Below are positions 50,418 to 60,257 of a stretch of 64,000 nucleotides of DNA, in pieces. The stretch lies in the NCBI GenBank assembly GCA_017521925.1, contig JAFXBG010000018.1, forward strand, positions 1 through 64,000, in the 5' to 3' direction. The notes below the pieces were generated by a model. The model did no database searches and was not told the origin of the DNA. It saw only the letters and a program-made list of their open reading frames with translations. The DNA comes from Clostridia bacterium. Its GTDB lineage: Bacteria; Bacillota; Clostridia; Oscillospirales; Acutalibacteraceae. How positions within the stretch are numbered: position 1 is the first letter of the stretch; every line of letters begins with the position of its first letter. Made by a program: the position numbers and the translations under genes.

Positions 50418-50899
50418 TACTTATTACCTTTTACAAGAGAACCTAAAAGTCCGTTTACAAAAGAAGCATCCTCTGTGATGCTGTACTTCTTGGTAAGCTC
50501 TACAGCCTCGTTGATAGAAACAGAAACAGGAACTTCTTCGCAATAAAGAATCTCATATACAGCTACACGGAGAACCGCAAGAGAAATTTTTGAAATACGG
50601 TTGATTCTCCAGCCTTTTGTAAGATATGCAGAAATTTTTTCGTCAAGCTCAATTGCCATTTCCTGAATTACACCTGCGGTTTTGATAGCCTCATCAGAGT
50701 AAAACTGAGCAGTGCTATCAGTAAAATTATCAGCAATTTCATCAACGCTTGTGTCAGAAAAAAGACTTTCAAATACAATTAAAAAAGTCTGCTCTCTTTT
50801 CTTGTATCTTGAGATTTTGTTGTGGGCATTGAGGTCCTCTTTAACTTCTGCCTCGTTTTCTTCGGGGGTAGTATTAACATCTAAAATTTTATCGCTCAT
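50417..50899 (-). CDS. nusB: Transcription antitermination factor NusB
   Basis: NusB joins NusE on boxA RNA to prevent early termination in rRNA operons. The 160-residue all-helical protein has a 30-residue acidic N-terminal extension and then SRYKKREQTFLIVFESLF. The C-terminal block SLAVLRVAVYEILYCEEVPV is followed by SINEAVELTKKYSITEDASF, the family signature. It heads a four-gene run: nusB, TsaD-like, xseA, dnaE. Confidence 0.93.
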   Translation of the reverse strand: MSDKILDVNTTPEENEAEVKEDLNAHNKISRYKKREQTFLIVFESLFSDTSVDEIADNFTDSTAQFYSDEAIKTAGVIQEMAIELDEKISAYLTKGWRINRISKISLAVLRVAVYEILYCEEVPVSVSINEAVELTKKYSITEDASFVNGLLGSLVKGNK

Positions 50900-50936
50900 A
50901 ATTTACCTCTCAAAATGTGTATTAAAATCCAAAATA

Positions 50937-50964
50937 ATTATAACACAAGCTAAGAAAATTGCAA
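50937..50964 (-). promoter_or_regulatory. sigma-A promoter of the nusB-dnaE run
   Basis: On the minus strand there is TTGCAA (50959-50964), a 16-base spacer and TATAAT (50937-50942), 37 bases before the nusB start codon. Confidence 0.62.
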
Positions 50965-50978
50965 TAATATGAAGAAAG

Positions 50979-51014
50979 AAAAAGCAGGAGATGCAGATAA
51001 ATTTGCATCTCCTG
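50979..51014 (-). terminator. Intrinsic terminator after the dockerin esterase
   Basis: On the minus strand an 11-bp stem (CAGGAGATGCA/TGCATCTCCTG) with an 8-base loop is followed by CTTTTTC, 8 bases after the esterase stop codon. Confidence 0.87.
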
Positions 51015-51021
51015 TACATTA

Positions 51022-52692
51022 TTATTGCAATTCAAATAACCATGTTACAATTTCCGGCATATATGCGCGCCACGAAGCTTCGTTATGGTCACACTTTTCA
51101 TCATACACAAAGGTCATTTTGCTTTCATCATATCCTAAATCTGCAAGCCAGGTTTTCATATCTCTTGCATAGGGCAAAAGTTCTTTTTCTAAACTACCAT
51201 ATCCCCCATTATAGAAATAAATTCTGGGAAGTTTTTCTGATTCTGAAAAATCGAACTTCTTGAAATATTCATGCCAGGTTGCTTTACTGTAAAGCAGGAA
51301 CGCAGGTGATATTGCGCCGATACGGCTGAACTCATCCATATACTCCATACCGATGTAGAAAGCTTCAATACCGCCTGAGGAACTTCCGACAATTGCAGAA
51401 TGTGCGGCATCTGTGTAGACATTATAGTTTGCCTCTACATAAGGAACAACAGTCTTTGCAACAAACTCGGCAAACTGCTGTCCTGAGCCGTTCTTGAAAC
51501 CGCCGCTGTTATAGGCAGGAATTACATCGCCGATATCAGGAGTGAGCTCGTTATCACGATTTTTTGAGTTATCGATACCAACTAAAATTATACCCTCTCC
51601 ACCGTTTTTCATAAGGGCTGTGATAACCTCATCGCTTCCCCATCCGCCTTCATAGGTATCGGAATCATCAAACTGATTCTGACCGTCAAGAAGATAAATT
51701 ACGGAGTATTTTTTGGAGATGTCGTCAGGATTGTATCCTGCGGGAGTCCAGATTTCTACAGGTTTCTTGTAACCAGTGGGGTAATCAAAGCTTACTGTAA
51801 ATTTTTTGCCGTAATCCGTTGAGCCGTAAGAGTAAACACCCAGTTGCATTGCATTCTTGGGAGTTTGTCTTGTAATAAAGAAGCCTGAGCTTGCCACAGT
51901 TACCGCAGCATTTAAAGTCTGACTCTGGCCGTTATTGAATACAACACGGTTATACTTGGACACATCAACGTCTATTGAGTAAACTTTTTCACCCATATCA
52001 TTGGTTGTCAGGTATTTCATAGCGCTCCCCGGCCAGCTTTTCATTTCTATCTGCTTTTCTTCATTATAGAAATAAGCATTAACATTCGCCCATTTTACGT
52101 TATTTGAAAAATAGATGGTTATATTGGTGTCAGGTTTTACGGGGGTATAGGCAATCATTGTAGTCACAGGCTCACTTTCTGTTGTTGGCTCTATGGGTTC
52201 GGTGATGACTGTTGTCAGAGCTACAGTTGTAGTTTGAGGTTCTGTAGGTTCTGCAGGTTCTGAAGCAACACCTGAAACCGTTGTCGCTTCAGTAGGTTCT
52301 GTTGTTACAAAAGCATCAGTAGCAGGAGTAGTCTGAACAGTAGTTGCAGGTACTGTAGTTACTGCGGGTGTAGTACCAATTTGGGGTGTCTGGATTTCAA
52401 GACCCAAATCATAGGGGCAATCTACTTTTGCAACAAACTTCTGAATCCAGGTTGCATCCTTGATATTAACGACTATATCGTTGTTGCAATCAGCACAAAC
52501 CAATCCATCATCAGCAAGCTCTGTAATCTGCGCAATATGCTTCTGGATAGCGGTGGCATCCTTTACGTTAACTTTTGCGTCAAGGTTGGCGTCGCCCAGT
52601 ATAAGAATATTCTGAGATAACGCAAAAGAACACACGGGGAACATACATAAAATAATTGCTAGTGTAAGGAAAATTGCAGTAAACTTTTTCAT
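51022..52692 (-). CDS. Secreted esterase with dockerin and CBM26-like module
   Basis: This 556-residue exported protein has, in order, a signal peptide (about 1-25), a dockerin (about 31-92, loops DANLDAKVNVKD and DCNNDIVVNIKD), a Thr/Pro/Glu-rich linker (about 105-185), a starch-binding CBM26-like module (about 189-275, with SWPGSAM and VVFNNGQSQT) and an alpha/beta-hydrolase esterase domain of the PF00756 type (about 290-556). That domain has nucleophile Ser438 in VGSSSGGIEA, an oxyanion region IYLLDGQNQF and His536 in CDHNEASW. The sugar ester substrate is not clear. The ATG at 52692 follows GGAGG by 7 bases; that Shine-Dalgarno lies within the last codons of addA, so translation is coupled to addA. 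Confidence 0.86.
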   Translation of the reverse strand: MKKFTAIFLTLAIILCMFPVCSFALSQNILILGDANLDAKVNVKDATAIQKHIAQITELADDGLVCADCNNDIVVNIKDATWIQKFVAKVDCPYDLGLEIQTPQIGTTPAVTTVPATTVQTTPATDAFVTTEPTEATTVSGVASEPAEPTEPQTTTVALTTVITEPIEPTTESEPVTTMIAYTPVKPDTNITIYFSNNVKWANVNAYFYNEEKQIEMKSWPGSAMKYLTTNDMGEKVYSIDVDVSKYNRVVFNNGQSQTLNAAVTVASSGFFITRQTPKNAMQLGVYSYGSTDYGKKFTVSFDYPTGYKKPVEIWTPAGYNPDDISKKYSVIYLLDGQNQFDDSDTYEGGWGSDEVITALMKNGGEGIILVGIDNSKNRDNELTPDIGDVIPAYNSGGFKNGSGQQFAEFVAKTVVPYVEANYNVYTDAAHSAIVGSSSGGIEAFYIGMEYMDEFSRIGAISPAFLLYSKATWHEYFKKFDFSESEKLPRIYFYNGGYGSLEKELLPYARDMKTWLADLGYDESKMTFVYDEKCDHNEASWRAYMPEIVTWLFELQ

Positions 52693-52694
52693 TT

Positions 52695-55600
52695 TCATAC
52701 CTCCTTATATTCGCCTAAATGTATTGAATATATAAGACACCTGCTGACAGGAAGTTCAAAGCAGGCACTTACTGCCTCTTTGTAAAGAGAAAGCTGTTTT
52801 GAGTATCTTTCTGCAAGAATATCAGTTGATGATACTCTGTCGGTTTTGTAATCGACTACGGTAATCTGATTGTCTTTGATTATTAAAAGGTCAACGGCAC
52901 CCTGTAAAATTACAGAAGTACTGCTGTCATCTGTAAGTCCTGTAAGGTTGGCGGGAATATTCACTGTGAAGCGGTACTCGCGATAAGAGAGATTATCAAT
53001 AGCTTCTGTAACAATTTCACTGTTGATAAAGTTTCTGAGCTTAATAAGATCAAGAGATTTTGCCTCCACGGGGGTAAGTCTTATATCTGTAAGCCGCTGT
53101 ACCTCAAGTTCTAAGTCCTGACGTGCCAGGTCAAAGCTGGCAAACTGCAGGAACTTGTGCATTGCCGTGCCTTTTTCTGCCGCAGTCAGTTCTGCATCTG
53201 ACATGAATTTTGGCTTAGGCAGTATCCTCTCGAAGGTTTTACCGCTATCCATATGACTAAGTTCTGAGGCGGTAACCTTTAAAGGTAAAGAACAAAGTTC
53301 CTGATGGGGATAAAGGAAGTTAAAACGTTTATCAATAAGCTCGTCTATTCCCTCGGCATCGGCATCATAGCTGATTTCACGTGTAACTTCACCCTTTGTA
53401 TCTGCAAAATCAATATCATCTATAACTTTTACAGAGAGCATTGAACTATTTAAAGAATACTCTAAATCATCAGCTTTTGCAATACCTCTTAATAGAGTTC
53501 CGTTTTTGTGTATAAGTGCAGTCATCATAAGCCAGTCGCAGATTGACTTAGCACCTGATACAATATAGGGAGAAATTGTATCTCCGCTTACAAGCTTACC
53601 TGCAAGATTCGAAAGATATTTAGAAGTATTCTTCTTAACTGCCGTCATAATGAGTTTTTCTTTTGCACGTGTTAATGCAACGTAAAGCACACGGAGTTCT
53701 TCTGACATTTCGCTTTGCTTTTTTTCCATAGCAAGTGCTTTGCGGACAAAAGTATTAAAGCTCACACCCAGCTTTTTGTCACGACGTTTTGCGGCAAAGC
53801 CCAGGTGAGAATGAAGAAGAACGTTATCATTAGTATCAGTAGAAAACTTTCTGTGTGTACCTGCTAAGATACATACGGGAAATTCAAGACCTTTGCTTGA
53901 ATGAACCGTCATAAGGCGGACTGCGTTTAAAACGTCATCTCCCCCGCTTTCAGCGGCAGTAAGGTCGGAACCGTTTTCAATAAGTTTATCCAGATAAGAA
54001 ACAAAGGCGTTAAGTCCTTTGGACATACCCTTCTCGTAACCTGCGGCGTATTCGGTAAGCATTCTTAGGTTGTTAACGGCTTTTTCACCGCCCATACAGG
54101 CACAAACAGAGATAATACCAAGTCGTTCGTACAAAGTGTTTATAAATTCCTCTGCGGTCATAGTTACCGCTAAAGTTCTGAGGGTATTGATAGTTTCTAT
54201 AAAACTTTCTGCCTTGGAATTTTTCTCCTCGCTTGCTTTAATAACTGCACCGTAAAAAGAACCTTTTCTGTAATCTGCTCTGATTTTAGCAAGATCATCG
54301 GCAGTAAAACCGAACATCGGCGAAATCATAGCAGATAAAAGCGGGATATCCTGTGCAGGGTTATCTATTATCCTGAGTATACTGAGAGTAAGCTTGATTT
54401 CAGGCAAGTCAAAAAAGCTTGATGTATTTTCAAAGGTTGCAGGAATACCGAATTTTTCAAGTTCACGTACATAAAGTGCAGAATTTTTCTTACCGCTTCT
54501 TAAAAGAATTGCAATATCACCAAAAGTGCACTTGCGAACTGAATCGCCATCTTTAACATTTGTGTTTACAAGCTCGCTATATATAACAGATGCTATATGT
54601 TGAGCCTCTAAAGCTATATTATCCTCGTCATCAAAGGAATCTGCATCAATCAGGTGGAGTTCAGCACAAGGAACATCGGTAGGAGTATAAGAAGCACCGC
54701 TTACAAGCCCTTCGCCGTCTGCATAATCAATATCACCTGTTTCTTTAGTCATAAGACGGTCAAATACAAAATTTATATATTCGGTAAGCTCTACCCTGCT
54801 TCGGAAATTTTTTTCCAGCATAATTTTCGCAGGATATAAATCTTCTTCAGGTGTATATAAAGGATAAGTATCCTTTCTGTTTATGAAAATTTCCGGCATA
54901 GCCTGACGGAAGGCATAAATACTCTGTTTTGCATCGCCTACTATAAACAGGTTACTCTCTTTACTGACAGCCTTGAAAATCAAGTCCTGTACCTCATTGG
55001 CATCCTGATACTCGTCTACAAGTACACTGTCAAAACGTGAGGCAATAAGCTTTGCAGTTTCGGTAAATTCAGGAGTGCTACCTTTAAGTCTTACAAGAAG
55101 CTCTAAAGCCCAATGCTCTACATCCGAAAAATCTGCAAGGTTTTTTGCAGATTTCAGACCACTGTATTTTTCATCATACACTCTGACACATCTGAACATC
55201 TGAGAAACTACAGGATATAAAGCTTTAATATCCTCTACACATCTTTGCTCATCTGCCTCGAAAAGCCCTTTAAGCTCTGATACGCAGGCTTTAAGTATGT
55301 CGCGGTTAGCGGCTACCTTAAGCTTAATGGGGTGGTCTTTATAACCTCTTGCACTTAAAACTCCTGTTTCAAAGCTATATACAGCATCACGGATTTCATT
55401 CCAGCTGTTATCATTTACCGCTTTATTTAAAGCCTCAAAATAGTTTTTATCTTTATAAATGAGAGTGGAAACTTTTGACATAAATTCAGGCTCTTCTTCA
55501 GCGGTTTCAATGGTTCTTTCGCACAAAGTTAATCCATACTCAATAATCCGCTTTGCATTTTTTAGAATCACCTGTCCCCAGATGCTGTCTGCGGCAGAGG

Positions 55601-56207
55601 TAAAGCCCGTGTAATAAGAAAGCTTTTCATCAAGCCAGAGGTCAAAGAAAGGATGAGAACGCAAAAACTCATAAAGTTTCAATATATTCTCCCCTAATCC
55701 GCGGTCGCTTTTGGAATTAGAAAAGCACTTCACAAGCTCGTAAAAATCGGGATTACGTTCTTCATAAAGCTGATTCAGAGTTTCTTCCAGAGCTTGAGAA
55801 GAAAGCACACTTAGCTGGCCTTGCTCGGCAATTTTATAGTCCCGTTTTATATCAAGTTCGTGAAAAAATTCACGGCAGATATCTGAACAAAAGCTGTCCA
55901 CCGTTGAAATATGTGCACGGCTGAGCATTACAAGCTGGCGTCGGTAAAAGCGGTTATCGGGATAAGCTAAAATAAGCTCTGAAAGCTTTGCGCTTATTCT
56001 GTCCTTAAGCTGTGCTGCAGCGGCCCTGGTGTAAGTTACAATTAAAAGTCTGTCAATAGGAATCGGATTTTGGGGATCAGTAAGCATTCTGAGCACACGC
56101 TCAACAAGTACGGCAGTTTTGCCTGAGCCTGCTGCAGCAGACACAAGTACATCTCCTCCACGGGCATTGATTGCTAACTGTTGATTTTCTGTCCATCTGG
56201 TGCTCAT
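52695..56207 (-). CDS. addA: ATP-dependent helicase-nuclease subunit A
   Basis: AddA is the motor and nuclease subunit of AddAB, the Firmicute counterpart of RecBCD, which resects double-strand ends for recombination. At 1170 residues it is full length. Walker A is AAAGSGKT near 24-31, the UvrD-type motif II is VLVDEYQDANEVQD, and motifs III-VI follow (GDAKQSIYAFRQA, TVHSSKGLEFPV, ALTRAKEKL). The C-terminal PD-(D/E)XK nuclease has TVVDYKTDR. It overlaps addB by 4 bases. Confidence 0.97.
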   Translation of the reverse strand: MSTRWTENQQLAINARGGDVLVSAAAGSGKTAVLVERVLRMLTDPQNPIPIDRLLIVTYTRAAAAQLKDRISAKLSELILAYPDNRFYRRQLVMLSRAHISTVDSFCSDICREFFHELDIKRDYKIAEQGQLSVLSSQALEETLNQLYEERNPDFYELVKCFSNSKSDRGLGENILKLYEFLRSHPFFDLWLDEKLSYYTGFTSAADSIWGQVILKNAKRIIEYGLTLCERTIETAEEEPEFMSKVSTLIYKDKNYFEALNKAVNDNSWNEIRDAVYSFETGVLSARGYKDHPIKLKVAANRDILKACVSELKGLFEADEQRCVEDIKALYPVVSQMFRCVRVYDEKYSGLKSAKNLADFSDVEHWALELLVRLKGSTPEFTETAKLIASRFDSVLVDEYQDANEVQDLIFKAVSKESNLFIVGDAKQSIYAFRQAMPEIFINRKDTYPLYTPEEDLYPAKIMLEKNFRSRVELTEYINFVFDRLMTKETGDIDYADGEGLVSGASYTPTDVPCAELHLIDADSFDDEDNIALEAQHIASVIYSELVNTNVKDGDSVRKCTFGDIAILLRSGKKNSALYVRELEKFGIPATFENTSSFFDLPEIKLTLSILRIIDNPAQDIPLLSAMISPMFGFTADDLAKIRADYRKGSFYGAVIKASEEKNSKAESFIETINTLRTLAVTMTAEEFINTLYERLGIISVCACMGGEKAVNNLRMLTEYAAGYEKGMSKGLNAFVSYLDKLIENGSDLTAAESGGDDVLNAVRLMTVHSSKGLEFPVCILAGTHRKFSTDTNDNVLLHSHLGFAAKRRDKKLGVSFNTFVRKALAMEKKQSEMSEELRVLYVALTRAKEKLIMTAVKKNTSKYLSNLAGKLVSGDTISPYIVSGAKSICDWLMMTALIHKNGTLLRGIAKADDLEYSLNSSMLSVKVIDDIDFADTKGEVTREISYDADAEGIDELIDKRFNFLYPHQELCSLPLKVTASELSHMDSGKTFERILPKPKFMSDAELTAAEKGTAMHKFLQFASFDLARQDLELEVQRLTDIRLTPVEAKSLDLIKLRNFINSEIVTEAIDNLSYREYRFTVNIPANLTGLTDDSSTSVILQGAVDLLIIKDNQITVVDYKTDRVSSTDILAERYSKQLSLYKEAVSACFELPVSRCLIYSIHLGEYKEV

Positions 56208-59200
56208 TGTGCTTCCTCCTCTCTTTTAAGTCCTAGTTCTCTTAATATTTCTTCTCTATCCAGCTTATATACTGCCTTTGTATCGGTTTCGTCCCTTCCT
56301 ATGCATACAGAAGAGTACGGACAATACTGACATGCATCATAAGAATATACTGCAGGAGAAGCATCTATATCACCATTTATAACCTCTGTTGCCATTTTGC
56401 CTATGAGCTTATCTATATGGGCAAAAACCGCGCCAAACTCTTCTAAGGTAGCAAGGTTGTCTGCACCCTTTATGCCTTTTGTGCCCATAGATACAGGTAT
56501 ATACATGCCCTTAAGTTCTTTGTCCATTGAAGAAAGCACTGCTTCGTCGTTAAGAAGAATTCCGTTCATTCTGAGCTTTTTGTTTCGCTCTGCTAAAACC
56601 TCTTCACCGGTTGCGTCTGCTGCCATTTCAAGGGTAGGAACAAAAGCCGGCATATAAAGTACACCTGCAGGTATAACCTCTGTTCCATAACGTTTTTGAC
56701 CTTTATTCTTAATAACGGAAAGGTACAAAAGCATCTGCAGGTTAAGTCCGTAAATAACATCAGATAGACTGAAAATCTTTGTACCTGTTTTATAATCTAC
56801 GATACGGATATATGCTTTACCATCACGGTTTAAAATATCGGCACGGTCAACTTTACCGGTTACGGTTACTGACAAACTGTTCTCAAGTTCCAGACGGTAA
56901 GCAGATATATCTTTGCCGATATCAAGTTCAAAATCCACAGGAGTAAACTCACTTTGTGAAAGCTCAGCAATGAGATGTTTTACCAATGTTAATGAGCCTT
57001 CTTTTACTCCGTCAAACAGATAATTGAACCGTGCAGATTTTGAGGATAAGCCGCCAAAATGAAGATTTGCGTATTCATCACAAACTGCTGAAACCACTGA
57101 AACTATTTTATCGTCATCAAGTGTAAGAAGTTCTGCTTTTGTAAATGAGCTAAAGAATTTCTCCATTATATAATGAACAAAGGAACCATACTCCATAGCA
57201 TCGATAGATGCTTTACGCCGCTCGCCCGCTTTTAATCCATACTGACAGAAATAAGAAAAACGGCAAAGATGATATTTTTCTATTTTTGATGCTGAAAGAT
57301 GCAAGTCTTTTCCAAAAAGTCTTTCAGAAATTTTGCTGTCTGATATATTGAATTTTTTATTACTGTTTATGACGTTTTCGAGGCTTAAAAGCTTATGGCT
57401 ATACTCTTCATCATAAAAATAATACTCCCTGAGGGCTAAAGTTACAGGGTCTTTGCTCCTTGCTCTTGAGGCGTATAAATCATACGAAGGCCTTTTTGCC
57501 CATATTAAATCCGAGGTGTTCTCCTCAACCTTTAGTCGATAATTACAATCAGGAAACAGCAAGTCAAGTTCGTTGATAATTACAGAGGGAGACTTAACCT
57601 CGCCGTTGAGCTCACTTGCAGGAAAACTGACAAATAATTTATGAGACGCACTTGTTAAAGCATAGTAACAAAGATAAAGTTCGCGGTCGGCATTCTGCTC
57701 GTCATCTGCCTCATCTAGGATATTAAGTTTTGAAAGCTCATTACGTTCTGAAGCTGTAAATAGACCGCCGCTTGTATTTGTTTTAGGGAATTCGCCATCT
57801 GTTGCACCCACAACAAACACGCATTTGCGACCGCCAAGACGCAGACGCTCAATATCACCTACAGTAACCTGATCAACTGCTTTGGGAATAAAGGATATAT
57901 CGGTAAGGGAAAGCTCAAGCATAAACAAATCGTAAAAACGTTTAAGGGTAAGCTCTCTTTCACCTATTACGTCTGCAGTTCTGTCCAAAGTGCTTACAAA
58001 AATTTCCCACAGGCGAAGTTGTTCGGCTGAATATGAAACTTCTTCCCACTGAGAAAGCTTGTCAGCAAGTTCAAGAAGCTTTTTATCTGTACCTATTGAA
58101 ATGAGAAGTTCATAAAGTCCCTTACAGATTTCAGCGGCAGGTTTACCTGAATAATTCTCTTTAAAGCTCCTCAGATTTGATATAACAAGCTTACGGACTT
58201 TTTCTGCACAGTTTAGATTTTCGATATCTTCGAAAGTGAATTCATCGGTAAATCCGCGTGGATTAGCGGTAAAGTCAGTGAACAAAGAACTATAGTTAAT
58301 CTGCCATGTGAAAATGTAGTTTTCAAATACAGAAATATCTCTATCAGTGGCAGATGTAAGACCTGTTTTTAGAAGATTCAACACATCATCTTTATCAAAT
58401 CCGCCTGTTATGCAGTTAAAGCAGGATGAAATAAGTTTAACCAAAGATTTTGAGGTAATGTCGTGGGGTTTATCTGCAAAGTAAGATATTTCATAATTAT
58501 CAAAAACAGTTGAAATAATACTTGAATAAGGCTTTAAATCTCTGCCAACAACGGCAATTTCATTATATCTGTAACCATAATCTATAATTAGCCTGCGGAT
58601 TTCACGTGCAATAAAATCCACTTCGTCATATCTGTCTTTTGCACGGTAAACTGTTATATTTTCTGCTTTTTCATCAAAAGGACATTTATCATTCATAAAG
58701 ATATTCTGCTCAAGATGTAATAAATCCTCGCAGGCAAAAAATCCGCTATAATTACAAAGAACAGGCTCAGCTACTTTTAGGCCTTCACTTTGAGCCATAC
58801 GGCAAAGCTTTGCGGATGTATCGTGTGAAGTTCTGAAAATTCCTTCTGAAGAAATACCATCGTAAGAAAGGGTTACATACATCTCTGAACACTGATTCAT
58901 CAATGAAGAAACAGCCTCAACCTCAGGCGCGGTGAAACTTAAGTAAGAATCTATAAAAATATAATAGCCGTCAAAAATGCGGCGGGTCCTGAGGATATCT
59001 GCAACAATGCTCAGTTCAGCATCAGGATCATCAAAAGCTTCTGTAAGAAGTGCATCCATAGCTTCACTAGCAAGGTAAATATCTTTAAGCTTTGCACTTG
59101 TAAGAGCATCGGCATCACTTGTTGCCGCAAGGACACTTTCTTGATTATTGCCTGAAAGAGAAAGTTCTTTACGGGCGCTGAGCATCAGCAGACTAAGCTC

Positions 59201-59542
59201 AGGATTAAGTGCTTTTTCAGAATATAAATTGAGACTGTCCTTTATTTCTTCAAGGGCTACACTCATAAGCAACGCTTTGGTCTGGTCATCTGCAGGTGTT
59301 TTTCGTATATAACCGGTGGTTTCAAAAACATAGTCACACATTCTGGAAAATCCAAGAACCAGAACATTTTGAGAAAGCTTTGGTCCCAAAAGGTTAAGAT
59401 ACGCCTTTTCTGTTTCAAATGTTACCTGGTCGGGAACTATGACAAGAATTCTGTTCTCTCCTGCTTTCGCAAGTTCAGCTACCTTGTTATCAATATAGGT
59501 GGTTTTACCACTTTTGCTTCTGCCAAATATTAAGTTTAACAT
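56204..59542 (-). CDS. addB: ATP-dependent helicase-nuclease subunit B
   Basis: AddB (1112 residues) partners AddA. It has a helicase-like fold with a Walker A (GRSKSGKT, residues 7-14), and a C-terminal nuclease domain with the PD-(D/E)XK motif IRIVDYKTG. The iron-sulphur staple cysteines are present: one in KYHLCRFSYFC and three in the late CQYCPYSSVC. The longest frame opens with a GTG that overlaps AAAGGGG; the ATG at 59542, 8 bases after it, is preferred. It follows spoIIR by 58 bases without a clear promoter. Confidence 0.95.
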   Translation of the reverse strand: MLNLIFGRSKSGKTTYIDNKVAELAKAGENRILVIVPDQVTFETEKAYLNLLGPKLSQNVLVLGFSRMCDYVFETTGYIRKTPADDQTKALLMSVALEEIKDSLNLYSEKALNPELSLLMLSARKELSLSGNNQESVLAATSDADALTSAKLKDIYLASEAMDALLTEAFDDPDAELSIVADILRTRRIFDGYYIFIDSYLSFTAPEVEAVSSLMNQCSEMYVTLSYDGISSEGIFRTSHDTSAKLCRMAQSEGLKVAEPVLCNYSGFFACEDLLHLEQNIFMNDKCPFDEKAENITVYRAKDRYDEVDFIAREIRRLIIDYGYRYNEIAVVGRDLKPYSSIISTVFDNYEISYFADKPHDITSKSLVKLISSCFNCITGGFDKDDVLNLLKTGLTSATDRDISVFENYIFTWQINYSSLFTDFTANPRGFTDEFTFEDIENLNCAEKVRKLVISNLRSFKENYSGKPAAEICKGLYELLISIGTDKKLLELADKLSQWEEVSYSAEQLRLWEIFVSTLDRTADVIGERELTLKRFYDLFMLELSLTDISFIPKAVDQVTVGDIERLRLGGRKCVFVVGATDGEFPKTNTSGGLFTASERNELSKLNILDEADDEQNADRELYLCYYALTSASHKLFVSFPASELNGEVKSPSVIINELDLLFPDCNYRLKVEENTSDLIWAKRPSYDLYASRARSKDPVTLALREYYFYDEEYSHKLLSLENVINSNKKFNISDSKISERLFGKDLHLSASKIEKYHLCRFSYFCQYGLKAGERRKASIDAMEYGSFVHYIMEKFFSSFTKAELLTLDDDKIVSVVSAVCDEYANLHFGGLSSKSARFNYLFDGVKEGSLTLVKHLIAELSQSEFTPVDFELDIGKDISAYRLELENSLSVTVTGKVDRADILNRDGKAYIRIVDYKTGTKIFSLSDVIYGLNLQMLLYLSVIKNKGQKRYGTEVIPAGVLYMPAFVPTLEMAADATGEEVLAERNKKLRMNGILLNDEAVLSSMDKELKGMYIPVSMGTKGIKGADNLATLEEFGAVFAHIDKLIGKMATEVINGDIDASPAVYSYDACQYCPYSSVCIGRDETDTKAVYKLDREEILRELGLKREEEAQ

Positions 59543-59600
59543 TGCCAGCACCCCTTTCTATAGGTTAAGTATATCAAAGACTGTGTACCAAAATCAGTAC

Positions 59601-60197
59601 TCAGCTAAGTAAATTACAAAAATAATCAAAGTATTCTAAAATTTTGAATTTAAAACGGTATTTTGGTGCATCGGTAATTACCTCGTATTGTTCTGTGCTG
59701 AGTTCGTCCTCAAGAGATTTTGCATCAGAAGAACTATAGAGGCAAAGTGAAGGATACATTACGCACCACCAGTTTTTGCCGTTACCGCTTCCAATTGTAA
59801 TTCTCAGTGCCGTATAATTTCCACTGGGCATTGTGATATTGTCATAGTGCCGGGTGTTGAAGTTCATATCCAATACTTCAGCACTTACCTTTTTATTGCA
59901 TCCGTTAGCTTTGAGGGTATTTTCTGCGGTGGATATTATCTCGTTTATATGTTCATTGGTTATATTTACAGCTTGCTCTTTTGAGGAAACGTGTGAGTAA
60001 AGTCCGTCGGTATACTTAAGAATTTCATCACGAACTTTTAGTTTTAAGCTTTGGTCATACTGTGAGTCTGAATCTGCCAGAATATGAATTCTCAGCACTT
60101 CATCGCTTATGTTTCTGCATTCTTCATAAAATGGCAAAAAACTTAATACAGACACAAGAACAACAGCAGTGACCATAGATTTGATTAATTTTTTCAT
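59601..60197 (-). CDS. spoIIR: Stage II sporulation protein R
   Basis: SpoIIR is the forespore-secreted signal that triggers SpoIIGA to process pro-sigma-E. The 198-residue protein has an N-terminal membrane/signal segment (about 8-24, VTAVVLVSVLSFLPFY) and the family motif VLRIHILADSDSQYDQSLKL, then KVRDEIL. NYTALRITIGSGNGKNWWCV and the conserved Cys in the C-terminal part (WWCVMYPSLC) also fit. Its Shine-Dalgarno GGCAGG (60206-60211) is inside the right arm of a strong hairpin, 8 bases before the ATG. Confidence 0.94.
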   Translation of the reverse strand: MKKLIKSMVTAVVLVSVLSFLPFYEECRNISDEVLRIHILADSDSQYDQSLKLKVRDEILKYTDGLYSHVSSKEQAVNITNEHINEIISTAENTLKANGCNKKVSAEVLDMNFNTRHYDNITMPSGNYTALRITIGSGNGKNWWCVMYPSLCLYSSSDAKSLEDELSTEQYEVITDAPKYRFKFKILEYFDYFCNLLS

Positions 60198-60203
60198 TTA
60201 CAA

Positions 60204-60244
60204 AACCTGCCTAAATCAGTATTTACCCTGATTATAGGCAGGTT
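60204..60244 (-). promoter_or_regulatory. Hairpin covering the spoIIR ribosome-binding site
   Basis: On the minus strand the arms are AACCTGCCTATAATCAG and CTGATTTAGGCAGGTT (16 bp with one bulged base), with an 8-base loop and then TTTG. It lies between ispE and spoIIR. It can act as a weak terminator for ispE and also pairs the spoIIR Shine-Dalgarno. The left arm contains TATAAT (60231-60236), preceded at 15 bases by GAATA, a possible sigma-F-like promoter (GAATA-N15-GCCTATAAT) that would start RNA past the left arm. Confidence 0.6.
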
Positions 60245-60257
60245 TACATAAAAGTAT

